A stretch of 64,000 nt of DNA from Chitinophaga flava (GTDB taxonomy: Bacteria; Bacteroidota; Bacteroidia; Chitinophagales; Chitinophagaceae). The notes below the pieces were generated by a model. It saw only the letters and a list, made by a program, of their open reading frames with translations, was not told the origin of the DNA and made no database searches. The stretch lies in the NCBI RefSeq assembly GCF_003308995.1, contig NZ_QFFJ01000002.1, positions 3,596,001 to 3,660,000 of the forward strand, given 5' to 3'. The position numbers and the translations under genes were made by a program. Each line of letters opens with the position of its first letter. Within the stretch, counting starts at the first letter, position 1. This document shows, piece by piece, positions 1 to 9,067 of the stretch.

Positions 1-533
1 GGAGTACGGATGATAGATTCCAGTATACCGGCTTCTTCTTCCGAGCGCATTTCATAGACCTGGCGGAAGCCCTCTTCCCTCAGATTACGCAAGCCTTTTT
101 TCAGCTGGCTGATCTGCTGTGGGATTACATGTTTACCAAAGTTGCGGTCCGGCCGTGTCTCATTCCTGGTCTGACACACTTCATGCGGCATATTGAGGAC
201 GATAGCCACGGGCAACACATGGTATTCCCTGGCCAGTTTTATCCAGTCCCTGCGGCTCTCCGGCTGCACATTCGTAGCGTCTATAACGGTAAGCAGCCCA
301 TGTTTCAGGCGTTTGGCGGCCATAAAACGGGCCAGCTCAAATGCGTCTGCAGAAACAGCCTGATTATTTTCATCATCACTCACCAGTCCCCGGCAAACAT
401 CCGAGGAGATAATTTCAGTCGATTTAAAATGCTTCCGGGCAAAAGTGGACTTGCCGGAGCCTGAAGGCCCCACCAGCAATACCAATGATAGCTCCGGAAT
501 TGAAATATGGGATAGTTTATTATTTCTTGCCAT
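1..533 (-). CDS. pnkp: Polynucleotide kinase-phosphatase Pnkp, N-terminal kinase part (cut by window edge)
   Basis: Only the first 177 codons are inside the window; the gene runs off the left edge. The visible part is the P-loop 5'-OH polynucleotide kinase domain: Walker A GPSGSGKST at residues 22-30 and a SSDVCRG motif at 43-49, where Asp45 and Arg48 match the substrate-binding Asp/Arg of Clostridium thermocellum Pnkp. A conserved Arg-rich lid (NETRPDRNFG) follows. In the known family a metallophosphatase and a ligase-like adenylyltransferase domain follow; those lie outside. The ATG at 531-533 overlaps the upstream gene's stop by 14 nt, so it is the last visible gene of a hen1-containing operon. 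It should heal broken RNA ends (5' phosphorylation, 3' phosphate removal) before sealing. Confidence 0.88.
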   Translation of the reverse strand, partial: MARNNKLSHISIPELSLVLLVGPSGSGKSTFARKHFKSTEIISSDVCRGLVSDDENNQAVSADAFELARFMAAKRLKHGLLTVIDATNVQPESRRDWIKLAREYHVLPVAIVLNMPHEVCQTRNETRPDRNFGKHVIPQQISQLKKGLRNLREEGFRQVYEMRSEEEAGILESIIRT

Positions 534-1596
534 AAAATTCTTCTCTGATCTTAATAAGCAGTTGTTCTGTATGCGCCGGATCAGGATGATCCGGTAAATC
601 AGCCACTGCATACCATGCTTGTATTTTTTCCAGTTTTTCTGTTGCCATCTGCAACAGCGTATCGTAGGTAAAGGCTCCGTTGCGTATGCTCAACAGGAAA
701 TCACGATCCTGGCGGTGTACCCTCACTTCCTTATAACGTGCAATTTCTTCCGCCATTTCCAATAGCCGGAAAGTATGCATCATGTGTTTGCTGTCATAGT
801 CAGCTCCCAGCTGCTGATTGTGCTGGTATCGCGCTTCATTGCGGTTTTCCACCCAATCCCAGTAAGCTGCAAACTCTTTACAATACACCGTATATCCGTC
901 TTTGTTAAAATGCATAATAGCGGCGGGTTCCGTGCTAGCCGGGATAGCACTCAACTGCACGTCATTAGCCTGCTCACCGGAGAATATGCCTTTAAAGGAT
1001 ACGGGGCCGGCAAACTGTTGCCGGTAAAACAAAGCGTATGCATCCCGGAAGTGGTCTATTCGGGAGAGCCCACAATCTTGTTGCAGTATCTGATGTTGTT
1101 CCAACCACGTCTTCATCGGTACGCTATGACTACCCTGTACTACATAACAGAATTCAAGGATATCTTTTCTGACTTCCGGGAATGACTGATTGATTTTTTT
1201 GTTGAGCCCCTTAGCTCTTTTGATCTGCGTTTTAGCATAACCAGCAAAGGTCTCCAGACAGAGGCGGGACAAAAAATCTTCCGGCCGTACCAGTTGCATC
1301 AGCGGATGACGGTACAACTGATTATCAGCATGAGTACTCAGCAGCTCCAGGATATTGGGATTATTCTTTTCCAACAGTTCCAGGAAACGTCTTACCTCAA
1401 AATAAACTTCATCGTTAGTAGCATTGGCCACCTGATCTGTATAGGTCATACCATACAACTCCTGTTGAGGCAGTATGAATATGCCCTTCAGGTCTGTATC
1501 TGAAGTGGGCGTATGCAGGTTGTAAGCTCTGCTGCCGCTCACACATTCCAGTAACAGGTATTGCCTTTGTTCTTTCAGTCTCTCAAATGTCATCAT
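520..1596 (-). CDS. Pol beta-superfamily nucleotidyltransferase in the RNA-repair operon
   Basis: 358 aa. The N-terminus has the nucleotidyltransferase signature: GSRA at residues 21-24 and the metal-binding pair in TSDTDLKG (Asp33, Asp35). The large C-terminal part is alpha-helical and matches the uncharacterised predicted nucleotidyltransferases of the YcgL type. The gene starts with ATGATG; its first ATG overlaps the hen1 TGA by 4 nt, and its own end overlaps pnkp by 14 nt, so translation of the three genes is probably coupled. Position between hen1 and pnkp suggests it adds a nucleotide or nucleotidyl group to RNA ends, or modifies a repair protein; this is inference. Substrate unknown. 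Confidence 0.8.
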   Translation of the reverse strand: MMTFERLKEQRQYLLLECVSGSRAYNLHTPTSDTDLKGIFILPQQELYGMTYTDQVANATNDEVYFEVRRFLELLEKNNPNILELLSTHADNQLYRHPLMQLVRPEDFLSRLCLETFAGYAKTQIKRAKGLNKKINQSFPEVRKDILEFCYVVQGSHSVPMKTWLEQHQILQQDCGLSRIDHFRDAYALFYRQQFAGPVSFKGIFSGEQANDVQLSAIPASTEPAAIMHFNKDGYTVYCKEFAAYWDWVENRNEARYQHNQQLGADYDSKHMMHTFRLLEMAEEIARYKEVRVHRQDRDFLLSIRNGAFTYDTLLQMATEKLEKIQAWYAVADLPDHPDPAHTEQLLIKIREEFYGKK

Positions 1597-2972
1597 GCTG
1601 CTACGATTGAAAATAAAGCCAGCTGACTGGGCGCACCTACCGCTTCATCATATTCTCCCAATGGTTTGAACTCAACGGTATATCCAAACTGTGTAGCCAC
1701 TTTGTTTGCCCAGGACTCAAATTCAGCCCTGGTCCATTCAAAACGGTGGTCTTTATGCCGGAAAGCACCTTCGGAAAGCGCTTCATATTTAACGTTATAC
1801 TCCGCGTTTACCGTCGTGATAATCACGAGTTGCGGACGCGCATATTCAAATACTGCTTTTTCCAATACAGCTAACCGGGGCATATCGAGGTGTTCGATCA
1901 CTTCCACCAAAGTAGCCGCTTCAAAGCCTGATAAACGTTTGTCTTTATATGCCAGGGAACCCTGGATCAGTCCAATCCGTTTCTTTTGTAATTCCGGCAG
2001 GCGGTCCAGTTTTAGTTTCTCCCTGGCTATTTCCAGCGCATGATAACTCACATCCATTCCAAGAATACGACTAAAGGCATTCTTTTCCATCAGCAGTTTC
2101 AGCAGCTTGCCTTCACCGCATCCCATATCTGCTACGGAAGAAACGTTATGTTCCAGCAGCAGGTCCCGTACGGTCTGCAGCCGCAGATCGTGCAGGCGGA
2201 TTTTTTCAGCCGGCAGCTTTTCCGGCCCGGGCACGTCTTCATCTTTCATAATGATATTGAGTGCTTGGCGGGTAAGCGGTCCCAGGTGTTTAAGGTAACG
2301 ACGGGTAATCAGCTCTTTGGCCGGATGAGTTTCCAGCCACTCACGGCCTTTCTCCATGAGCTTCTCTATTTCATGCTCTCCTACAAAATAATGTTTATCG
2401 TTATCACATACCGGCATCAGCACATACAGCTGTGACAGCAGCAGGCGCAGTGGCAGGGTATTCCTCAGGGTCACCTGAAAGTAACGGCTCTGTCCCCAGG
2501 CGGGGTATTGTGTATCTAACGGGAAAGACTGTACGCTTACTTCATAACCCAGCGGTTCAAACAGGTTACGGAGCAAAGGCTCTCCACCATTTACCGGCAG
2601 TACCGATAACGACACTTCAAAAGGAAAAGCTATTTCCACCAGTTCGGGCTTGTCTTTACAGCGGCCATTCATCGCGGAGGAAAAAGCCTGGGATATGGCC
2701 GCACTCATAAAGGATGACGCCACATAAGGCCGGTCGTTCACATACGGCTCCAGGGCAAAATCATTACTCCCGGGGCTGCTTTTACGGGTAAGCTTCACCG
2801 GGTCCAGGTCGAGTAATAAAGCGGCCGTGCACTTTTCTTCTGTTGCTTCCGGGTAAAAAACATGGGCATCACCAGCAGTAAAAGGAAACGATTGAACCTT
2901 AGCGGGGTGTTTATGCAATAAATAGCCAAGGTCTGTGGCGGGGTAACGTGTAGTGGTAATAGTTAATAACAT
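1593..2972 (-). CDS. hen1: 3'-terminal RNA ribose 2'-O-methyltransferase Hen1
   Basis: 459 aa, the usual length of bacterial Hen1 (about 460). The N-terminal about 230 residues are the bacterial-specific Hen1 N domain; the C-terminal half is a SAM methyltransferase with DMGCGEG at 282-288. The Mn-binding signature of Hen1 is complete: Glu357, Glu360 and His361 in EVIEH, and His409 in DHRFEWTR. It 2'-O-methylates the 3' end at a cleavage site during Pnkp repair so the sealed RNA resists re-cleavage by the same ribotoxin (known for Anabaena and C. thermocellum Hen1-Pnkp). First gene of the operon; it diverges from metY across 166 bp (measured to the metY start codon). The start is the first ATG of the frame. 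Confidence 0.93.
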   Translation of the reverse strand: MLLTITTTRYPATDLGYLLHKHPAKVQSFPFTAGDAHVFYPEATEEKCTAALLLDLDPVKLTRKSSPGSNDFALEPYVNDRPYVASSFMSAAISQAFSSAMNGRCKDKPELVEIAFPFEVSLSVLPVNGGEPLLRNLFEPLGYEVSVQSFPLDTQYPAWGQSRYFQVTLRNTLPLRLLLSQLYVLMPVCDNDKHYFVGEHEIEKLMEKGREWLETHPAKELITRRYLKHLGPLTRQALNIIMKDEDVPGPEKLPAEKIRLHDLRLQTVRDLLLEHNVSSVADMGCGEGKLLKLLMEKNAFSRILGMDVSYHALEIAREKLKLDRLPELQKKRIGLIQGSLAYKDKRLSGFEAATLVEVIEHLDMPRLAVLEKAVFEYARPQLVIITTVNAEYNVKYEALSEGAFRHKDHRFEWTRAEFESWANKVATQFGYTVEFKPLGEYDEAVGAPSQLALFSIVAA

Positions 2973-3066
2973 AGGTTCATCTGTACGTCATAAAATTATC
3001 CGAAGATAATATTTTCTGCTCTTCCCGCCCAATGCCGCTGAAAAATGAACCATCGCCGTTAATGAA

Positions 3067-3097
3067 TTTGGAAATACAATTTAGTCTACTATATTTG
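3067..3097 (+). promoter_or_regulatory. Bacteroidota-type promoter of metY
   Basis: TTTG at 3067-3070 and TATATTTG at 3090-3097 with 19 bp between them match the Bacteroidota sigma-A consensus (TTTG, then TAnnTTTG). Transcription would start near 3104, which rules out an in-frame upstream start at 3103 for metY and supports the ATG at 3139. Confidence 0.65.
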
Positions 3098-3103
3098 TAG
3101 ACT
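3083..3103. promoter_or_regulatory. Palindromic operator candidate over the metY -7 box
   Basis: AGTCTAC (3083-3089) and GTAGACT (3097-3103) are perfect 7-bp inverted arms around a 7-bp centre. The palindrome covers the whole -7 element, so a bound dimer would block transcription. The regulator is not identifiable here; the site also lies in the region shared with divergent hen1. Confidence 0.5.
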
Positions 3104-3138
3104 TGTATAAATCTATTGACCCTTTAAAATCTCACTTT

Positions 3139-4434
3139 ATGTCCAGGAAGTTACATTTTGAAACATTGCAGGTCCACGCAGGATATAACCCCGACCCTAC
3201 CACCAAATCGGCTGCGGTACCTATTTACCAGACAACATCCTATACTTTTGACAATGCAGAGCATGCGGCTGATTTGTTTGAGCTGAAGCAATTTGGCAAC
3301 ATCTACACCCGCATCATGAACCCCACCACTGATGTGTTTGAAAAGAGGGTGGCTGCACTGGAAGGCGGTGTAGGTGCGCTGGCTGTAGCTTCCGGACAGG
3401 CGGCTCAATTTATTGCCCTTCATAACATCCTGTTGCCGGGAGACAACTTTGTAACGTCATCTTATCTCTATGGCGGTACCTATAACCAGTTTAAGGTAAG
3501 CTTTAAAAGGATCGGTGTGGAAGCACGTTTTGCAGACCTCGACAACCTGGAAACCTTCGAAAAACAAATCGATGAAAATACCAAAGCTATATATGTAGAA
3601 ACCATCGGCAACCCTGGTTTCGCTATCCCTGATTTCGAAAAACTGAGTGCTATCGCCCGTAAGCATGATCTGCCGCTGGTTGTAGACAATACCTTCGGGG
3701 CTGCAGGCTATCTGAGCCGTCCGCTGGACCACGGCGCCAACGTTGTAGTACAGGCGGCTACCAAATGGATAGGCGGACATGGTACCAGTATCGGCGGTGT
3801 GATTGTTGACGGTGGTAATTATAACTGGGGCAATGGTAAGTTCAAACAGTTCAGTGAGCCGGATGACGCATATCATGGTATGAAGTTCTGGGAGGTATTT
3901 GGCAGCCATAGTCCGTTCGGCAACATCGCCTATATCATCCGCGCCCGTGTGACCGGCCTTCGCAGCTGGGGGCCAGCACTGGCTCCGCAGAACTCCTTCC
4001 TCTTCCTGCAAGGCCTGGAAAGCCTCTCCCTGCGCGTACAGCGGACGGTAGACAATGCCCTGCACCTGGCCCAGTGGCTGCAAGAGCAACCACAGGTTGA
4101 ATATGTAAACTATCCTGGCCTGCCAGATAACAAATATCACCATCTGGCTAAAAAATACCTGCAGAATGGCTTTGGTGGCGTGCTGAGCTTCAAGATAAAA
4201 GGAGGAAAAGAAGCCGCTGATAAATTCGTGCAGTCATTACAGTTAATCTATCACCTGGCTAACGTAGGCGACAGTAAAACACTCATCATTCACCCGGCTA
4301 CCACTACCCACTCACAGCTCAGTGAACAGGAACAAAAAGCAGCCGGCGTAGAACCTGGTCTGCTCAGGATTTCCCTTGGAGTGGAACATATAGAAGATAT
4401 TAAAGAAGATATTAAAGAAGCATTTAGTGCGTAA
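3139..4434 (+). CDS. metY: O-acetylhomoserine sulfhydrylase (aminocarboxypropyltransferase)
   Basis: 431 aa from the ATG at 3139; the frame stays open to 3103, but that codon would coincide with the predicted transcription start. It is a Cys/Met-metabolism PLP enzyme (fold type I) that makes homocysteine from O-acetylhomoserine and sulfide. Family marks: N-terminal HFETLQVHAG, the GNPGFAIPDF stretch, VVDNTFGAAGYL, and the PLP lysine in ATKWIGGHGTSIGG. The C-terminal IHPATTTHSQL and SLGVEHIEDI motifs are typical of MetY rather than MetB/MetC. Single-gene unit; a REP-like hairpin begins 10 nt after the stop. Confidence 0.93.
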   Translation: MSRKLHFETLQVHAGYNPDPTTKSAAVPIYQTTSYTFDNAEHAADLFELKQFGNIYTRIMNPTTDVFEKRVAALEGGVGALAVASGQAAQFIALHNILLPGDNFVTSSYLYGGTYNQFKVSFKRIGVEARFADLDNLETFEKQIDENTKAIYVETIGNPGFAIPDFEKLSAIARKHDLPLVVDNTFGAAGYLSRPLDHGANVVVQAATKWIGGHGTSIGGVIVDGGNYNWGNGKFKQFSEPDDAYHGMKFWEVFGSHSPFGNIAYIIRARVTGLRSWGPALAPQNSFLFLQGLESLSLRVQRTVDNALHLAQWLQEQPQVEYVNYPGLPDNKYHHLAKKYLQNGFGGVLSFKIKGGKEAADKFVQSLQLIYHLANVGDSKTLIIHPATTTHSQLSEQEQKAAGVEPGLLRISLGVEHIEDIKEDIKEAFSA

Positions 4435-4444
4435 CATTGATTGG

Positions 4445-4466
4445 GTCCAGGGCTAAAGCCCTGGAC
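4445..4466. repeat. REP-like palindrome copy 1
   Basis: GTCCAGGGCT and AGCCCTGGAC, perfect 10-bp arms around AA, between the convergent ends of metY and the AsmA-like gene. A short T-rich run (CTATTTTTG) follows on the plus strand, so it can also act as the metY terminator. It is one of five related copies in the window. Confidence 0.8.
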
Positions 4467-4483
4467 TATTTTTGTAAGTATTG

Positions 4484-6904
4484 TTAATCTCCTTTCCCCA
4501 GTTTGATCTTTACTTTTCCATCACTACCCGACACTGCATGAAGGCGGATAATGATTCCCCGCCGGCTTCTGCGCCGTTTTTCTTCTTTGTCTGTAATGCC
4601 TGAATCCTTTGCCGGGTTACGCAAAGGAATTTCCATATTGATATTAGTACCTCCTGTAAAACCATAAACGCCGTTGAGGTCTATATTGACGGCACTGGAG
4701 GCGATACGCATGGGAGGGATATTGATTTTAGTGCCCTGCAATTGCAGGGTATTGCTGAGGTTTTCAAATGTAATGCTGTCGAGGCGACGGCGGCGGAACA
4801 GAAAATTACCGATATCTTCCAGTGGTCCGAAATTAAGCAGGGCACCGTTTTTCAGGTTGAAGTTGACCGTACCGAACAGTGAATGTTTAACCAGATTTCC
4901 ATTGTCGAGCACATTCCCTTTGATGTCTGCTTTGGCAGACACAACGCCTCTGAGATTCTCCGACTTCAGGGCAGACTGGCCAAAGTTGTCAAAAGCATAA
5001 AACAGCTGTGCAATGCGAACGTTGGCGATATTAGCGTTTACCTTGAAAGTATTATTCACGCCCTGCTGATGCACGCTACCGGATACCTGGGCGGTACCTC
5101 CTGCATGCTGGAAGGCCATTTTATGCAACAGCAGATCTGATGCCGTCAATGACAAGGCAGCCGACACGCGCTGGGCGGTAAAATGCTGAAACACCACTTT
5201 ATCCAACAGCACGTCCATCCTCACATTACTGGCTGCCAGCACTTTGTCCAGCTGTTTACCTACACGACTGAGCTGCCGGGCTTTTTTATGAGGATCCGGG
5301 GCCTTTCCTTTCTTACGGGCACCAAGAAAACTCGTAAACTCGTTCAGGTCTACCAAAGCACTTCGGATTTTCCAGTCCAGTTCTATTTTCTCCGGGTCCG
5401 CAAAGTATAGGTTGAGTAAATTGCGGACTGTTCCTTCCATTTGCAGGGCGCTTTTCTGTGATCGTAACCGTACATTTTGCACCAGCAGATCCTGACCTGT
5501 GAACTGTAGCGTGGCACTACAGTCATGGAACGTGAGGTCACGCGGCAGATAGGTAAAACCACCGTTCTGTATTTTAACCACGCCCTGCAGTGAAGAAGGG
5601 GTATTATCATTTTTCAGTACAGGCCCGGTATAGTTAAGGTCCGCCGTGGCTGTACCTTCTCTGAACTCAAGCGGCACATCTCCTGCCGCCGTATTAAGAT
5701 GTGACAACGGAAATGCAGATTCGAAATGCCCATGTAACAGCGGTTGTTTAAGATTCAGTACGCGGATAGTATCTGCCTTCAGCGGTATTCTCCCCAATGA
5801 CGCCTGCAGCTGGAATATGGTAACTGCTGAGTTTTCATCACTATGTCCCGCGCCGGGCAGCATCTCATTGTTGAACCGCCCTGTAAAACTACAGTTCTCC
5901 CATTCTCCCATATCAGTGACCAGCGTATTGCGGGATGTTTTCCAGGTCACGACCACATGCGGGGTATCCAGGTATTTCATATGTCCCTGCAGGGTAGCTT
6001 CAGCATCCAGTGGTGCTGTCAGCTGAATGTTGGCGAGTTTGCCGGAGATATTGGGAGACAGCCAGGAGGCCGCATCCTTCAGTAACACCTGATTGGCGTT
6101 GATCCTGAGGAAGAATGGTGGTGGCTTCTCAGAAAAATCAAAGGTTCCTGCAATCTGTACTGGGGTCGCATCTATCTTAATCTCTTGTTGAGGTACAATC
6201 AGCTGCTTGGTAGCTCTTTTATAAAACAGTGAGAGATTAAGTGCGAGGGTTTTATTTCTCAGGTAACTGCCTTTGTTAGTATTAAAGGCAAAGTCCCTCG
6301 CTTCCATCCGGGAGCGCATGTCCAGATGCAGGCCAGAATCGGTACTGTTGAGCCGGCCATACATCTCCTGGATATCGAGCTGGAAAAGCTTAAACTTCTG
6401 CTGATTATCTATCGTGAAAGTAATGTGTGCCATGGAGAAGCGACGGATATTGGCATCCTGTGAGCTACCTTTCTTCTTACCGGCATTACCTGTCAATACA
6501 GAAGTATTGCTGTATCCTGTACTGTCGGTGTACAAATAGATGATACCTTTTTCGAGAGCAACCTCTTTTACATCTACGTGCTTGCGTAACAGTGATAACG
6601 TATTCACCTGTACGAAAATATAATCCAGATCGATCAGCGCATGATGATGCTGTTGCCATAGGCTATCATGTAGTTCTACTCTTTTAAGTGCTATAGATAC
6701 GTTGGGAAAGCTTCTGAAGAAGGAGGGTTGCATATCTCCAATAGAAAACTCTCCGTTGATGTTCTCATTCAGCTGATCTGTAATCTGCCGGAGGAAGGCA
6801 GTTTTGTTGGCTTTCATATACCAGGCCAGTCCGAGTAACAAAACAATGACCAGTGCAATGAGGCTTCCCGCTGTAATCAACACGACCTTTAGCCATTTAC
6901 GCAT
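4484..6904 (-). CDS. AsmA-like protein (membrane-anchored)
   Basis: 806 aa. One N-terminal transmembrane helix (about residues 6-28) follows a short KWLK cytoplasmic stretch. Then comes a long beta-rich region with repeating patterns such as NINGEFSIGDMQPSFFRSFP and, at the C-terminus, FNLKNGALLNFGPLEDIGNF, which are hallmarks of the AsmA/TamB/YhdP group. Such proteins form long grooves in the periplasm; several members are thought to move phospholipids between membranes or affect outer-membrane assembly. The extreme C-terminus is basic (EEKRRRSRRG). Single gene on the minus strand, convergent with metY. The assignment to the AsmA superfamily is firm; the exact role is not known. Confidence 0.82.
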   Translation of the reverse strand: MRKWLKVVLITAGSLIALVIVLLLGLAWYMKANKTAFLRQITDQLNENINGEFSIGDMQPSFFRSFPNVSIALKRVELHDSLWQQHHHALIDLDYIFVQVNTLSLLRKHVDVKEVALEKGIIYLYTDSTGYSNTSVLTGNAGKKKGSSQDANIRRFSMAHITFTIDNQQKFKLFQLDIQEMYGRLNSTDSGLHLDMRSRMEARDFAFNTNKGSYLRNKTLALNLSLFYKRATKQLIVPQQEIKIDATPVQIAGTFDFSEKPPPFFLRINANQVLLKDAASWLSPNISGKLANIQLTAPLDAEATLQGHMKYLDTPHVVVTWKTSRNTLVTDMGEWENCSFTGRFNNEMLPGAGHSDENSAVTIFQLQASLGRIPLKADTIRVLNLKQPLLHGHFESAFPLSHLNTAAGDVPLEFREGTATADLNYTGPVLKNDNTPSSLQGVVKIQNGGFTYLPRDLTFHDCSATLQFTGQDLLVQNVRLRSQKSALQMEGTVRNLLNLYFADPEKIELDWKIRSALVDLNEFTSFLGARKKGKAPDPHKKARQLSRVGKQLDKVLAASNVRMDVLLDKVVFQHFTAQRVSAALSLTASDLLLHKMAFQHAGGTAQVSGSVHQQGVNNTFKVNANIANVRIAQLFYAFDNFGQSALKSENLRGVVSAKADIKGNVLDNGNLVKHSLFGTVNFNLKNGALLNFGPLEDIGNFLFRRRRLDSITFENLSNTLQLQGTKINIPPMRIASSAVNIDLNGVYGFTGGTNINMEIPLRNPAKDSGITDKEEKRRRSRRGIIIRLHAVSGSDGKVKIKLGKGD

Positions 6905-7010
6905 GTAGTGGAAGTTTTAATGCTATAACAGTCAAATACTTAAACAGTTTACGAAATTTTTCTGATTTATGGCGTGTCGGAACTGAGCGCTTACACTATT
7001 GCACATAAAA

Positions 7011-7040
7011 AAACAGCGAAGAGATATCTCTTCGCTGTTT
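7011..7040. terminator. Terminator hairpin downstream of lepA
   Basis: A perfect 30-bp palindrome: AAACAGCGAAGAGAT followed by its reverse complement, bounded by an A-run at 7007-7013 that reads as T on the minus strand. It sits 33 nt past the lepA stop and fits a Rho-independent terminator. Confidence 0.8.
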
Positions 7041-7073
7041 ATATAAAACATTCTCAATTGAAAAATCCTGTCG

Positions 7074-8867
7074 TTAATCGTCCAGTTTGAGTACTGCGAG
7101 AAACGCTTCCTGTGGCACTTCCACGTTTCCGATCTGACGCATACGTTTTTTACCTTCTTTCTGTTTCTCGAGCAGTTTACGTTTACGGGAGATGTCACCA
7201 CCGTAACATTTGGCGGTAACGTCTTTACGCATAGCACTGATGTTTTCACGGGCAACGATCTTGGCACCGATAGCTGCCTGGATCGCGATGAGGAACTGCT
7301 GACGGGGCAGCAGGTCTTTCAGTTTCTCGCACAGCTTGCGGCCGAAGTCCTGCGCTCTGCTGCGGTGGATCAGGGCGCTTAAGGCGTCCACTTTATCACC
7401 GTTGAGGAGGATATCCATTTTCACGATATCGCTGTCGCGGAAACCGATCGGTGTATAGTCGAAAGAGGCATAACCACGGGTCTGGCTCTTCAGTTTATCA
7501 TAGAAGTCGAATACGATCTCTGTAAGCGGTAATTCAAACATGAGCTCTACACGGGTGGTGGTGAGATAGCTCTGGTTAAGGAGAATACCACGTTTACCCA
7601 GACAGAGGGTCATAATGTTACCGATATATTCCGGTTTGGTGATGATCTGAGCACGGATGAATGGCTCTTCGATTCTCTCCATACGGGTAGGATCGGGCAT
7701 TTCGCTCGGGTTATTCACAATCACAACACCTTCATTGGTAGTATGCGCAATGAAGCCTACGTTTGGAACGGTGGTGATTACCGTTTGGTTAAACTCTCTT
7801 TCGAGGCGTTCCTGGATAATTTCCATGTGCAGCATTCCAAGGAATCCGCAACGGAAACCAAAGCCCAGCGCCTGAGAGGTTTCCAGCTCATAGGTGAGGG
7901 AAGCGTCGTTCAGCTGGAGTTTGTCCATACATTCCCTCAGCTCTTCGAAGTCTTCGGTCACTACCGGGAAGATACCGGCAAATACCATTGGTTTTACTTC
8001 CTGGAATCCTTTGATACCTTCTTCGCAAGGATTGGCAGCCAGGGTGATGGTATCACCCACTTTTACTTCCTTAGCGCTTTTGATACCAGTGATGATATAT
8101 CCCACGTCGCCGGCATGTACCTCTTTTCTGGGTTCCAGCCCCAGTTTGAGGATACCCACTTCATCCGCTTCATATTCTTCGCCGGTATTAACGAATTTGA
8201 TTTTATCGCCTTTTTTGATGGAGCCGTTGTATATGCGGAAGTACGCGATGATACCACGGAAAGAGTTGAACACGCTATCGAAGATCAATGCCTGCAGCGG
8301 AGCGTCCAGGCTGCCTTTAGGGGCAGGGATACGGTTTACGATGCCTTCCAGAATCTCTTCAATACCGATACCGGTTTTACCAGAGGCCAGCAGGATATCT
8401 TCATCCTTCACACCGATCAGTTCGATGATCTGGTCTTTCACCTCTTCAATCATGGCACCTGGCATATCAATTTTATTGATAACAGGGATGATTTCCAGGT
8501 CATTTTCCAGAGCGAGGTAGAGGTTGGAGATCGTTTGTGCCTGAATACCCTGAGCGGCGTCTACCAGCAGCAGCGCACCTTCACAAGCAGCCAGTGCACG
8601 GGATACTTCATAGGAGAAGTCTACGTGGCCAGGGGTATCGATCAGGTTGAATGTATATTTTTCACCGTTTTTGGCGGTATAGTCCATTTGGATAGCGTGA
8701 CTCTTGATGGTGATCCCTTTCTCACGTTCCAGGTCCATATCATCCAGCACCTGCGCTTGCATGTCACGGTCAGAGATGGTTTTGGTAAATTCCAATAATC
8801 GGTCGGCCAGGGTACTTTTACCGTGGTCAATATGGGCAATGATACAAAAATTGCGAATATTCTTCAT
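7074..8867 (-). CDS. lepA: Elongation factor 4 (LepA), ribosomal back-translocase GTPase
   Basis: 597 aa, the standard LepA length. G1 motif AHIDHGKS at residues 11-18, the switch II DTPGHVDF, and NKID as G4. EF-G-like domains II, III and V follow, then the LepA-specific C-terminal domain with IGFRDSDIVKMDIL and the basic AKCYGGDISRKRKLLEKQ segment. It acts on ribosomes, where it can reverse translocation or assist initiation and assembly. Single-gene unit with its own terminator hairpin. The 200-bp upstream region separates it from a divergent acyl-CoA-binding protein gene. Confidence 0.97.
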   Translation of the reverse strand: MKNIRNFCIIAHIDHGKSTLADRLLEFTKTISDRDMQAQVLDDMDLEREKGITIKSHAIQMDYTAKNGEKYTFNLIDTPGHVDFSYEVSRALAACEGALLLVDAAQGIQAQTISNLYLALENDLEIIPVINKIDMPGAMIEEVKDQIIELIGVKDEDILLASGKTGIGIEEILEGIVNRIPAPKGSLDAPLQALIFDSVFNSFRGIIAYFRIYNGSIKKGDKIKFVNTGEEYEADEVGILKLGLEPRKEVHAGDVGYIITGIKSAKEVKVGDTITLAANPCEEGIKGFQEVKPMVFAGIFPVVTEDFEELRECMDKLQLNDASLTYELETSQALGFGFRCGFLGMLHMEIIQERLEREFNQTVITTVPNVGFIAHTTNEGVVIVNNPSEMPDPTRMERIEEPFIRAQIITKPEYIGNIMTLCLGKRGILLNQSYLTTTRVELMFELPLTEIVFDFYDKLKSQTRGYASFDYTPIGFRDSDIVKMDILLNGDKVDALSALIHRSRAQDFGRKLCEKLKDLLPRQQFLIAIQAAIGAKIVARENISAMRKDVTAKCYGGDISRKRKLLEKQKEGKKRMRQIGNVEVPQEAFLAVLKLDD

Positions 8868-9067
8868 ATGTTGATTTACTGGTCTATTGGCGGTTAATTG
8901 TCCCCTTTAAACCTTTTACAGGGCGCAAAGGTATTAAAATTAGTTTATTAGTCAGCGGTTTAAAGCGATTATGTTTTGATAAACATGCTACATGCGGATT
9001 GTCAATTTTTCATATATTAGTATAAATCCCTTCCCGGGGTTTATTTTATTCACCTAAAAACAATAGT

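Noticed and set aside
3103..3138. Upstream start for metY
   Set aside because: It coincides with the predicted transcription start, 6 bp after the -7 box; MetY homologues begin near the HFETLQVHAG block.
7743..8798. Open frame of 351 codons on the plus strand
   Set aside because: Antisense to lepA, which is certain; the antisense protein is rich in Phe/His/Gln without domain features.
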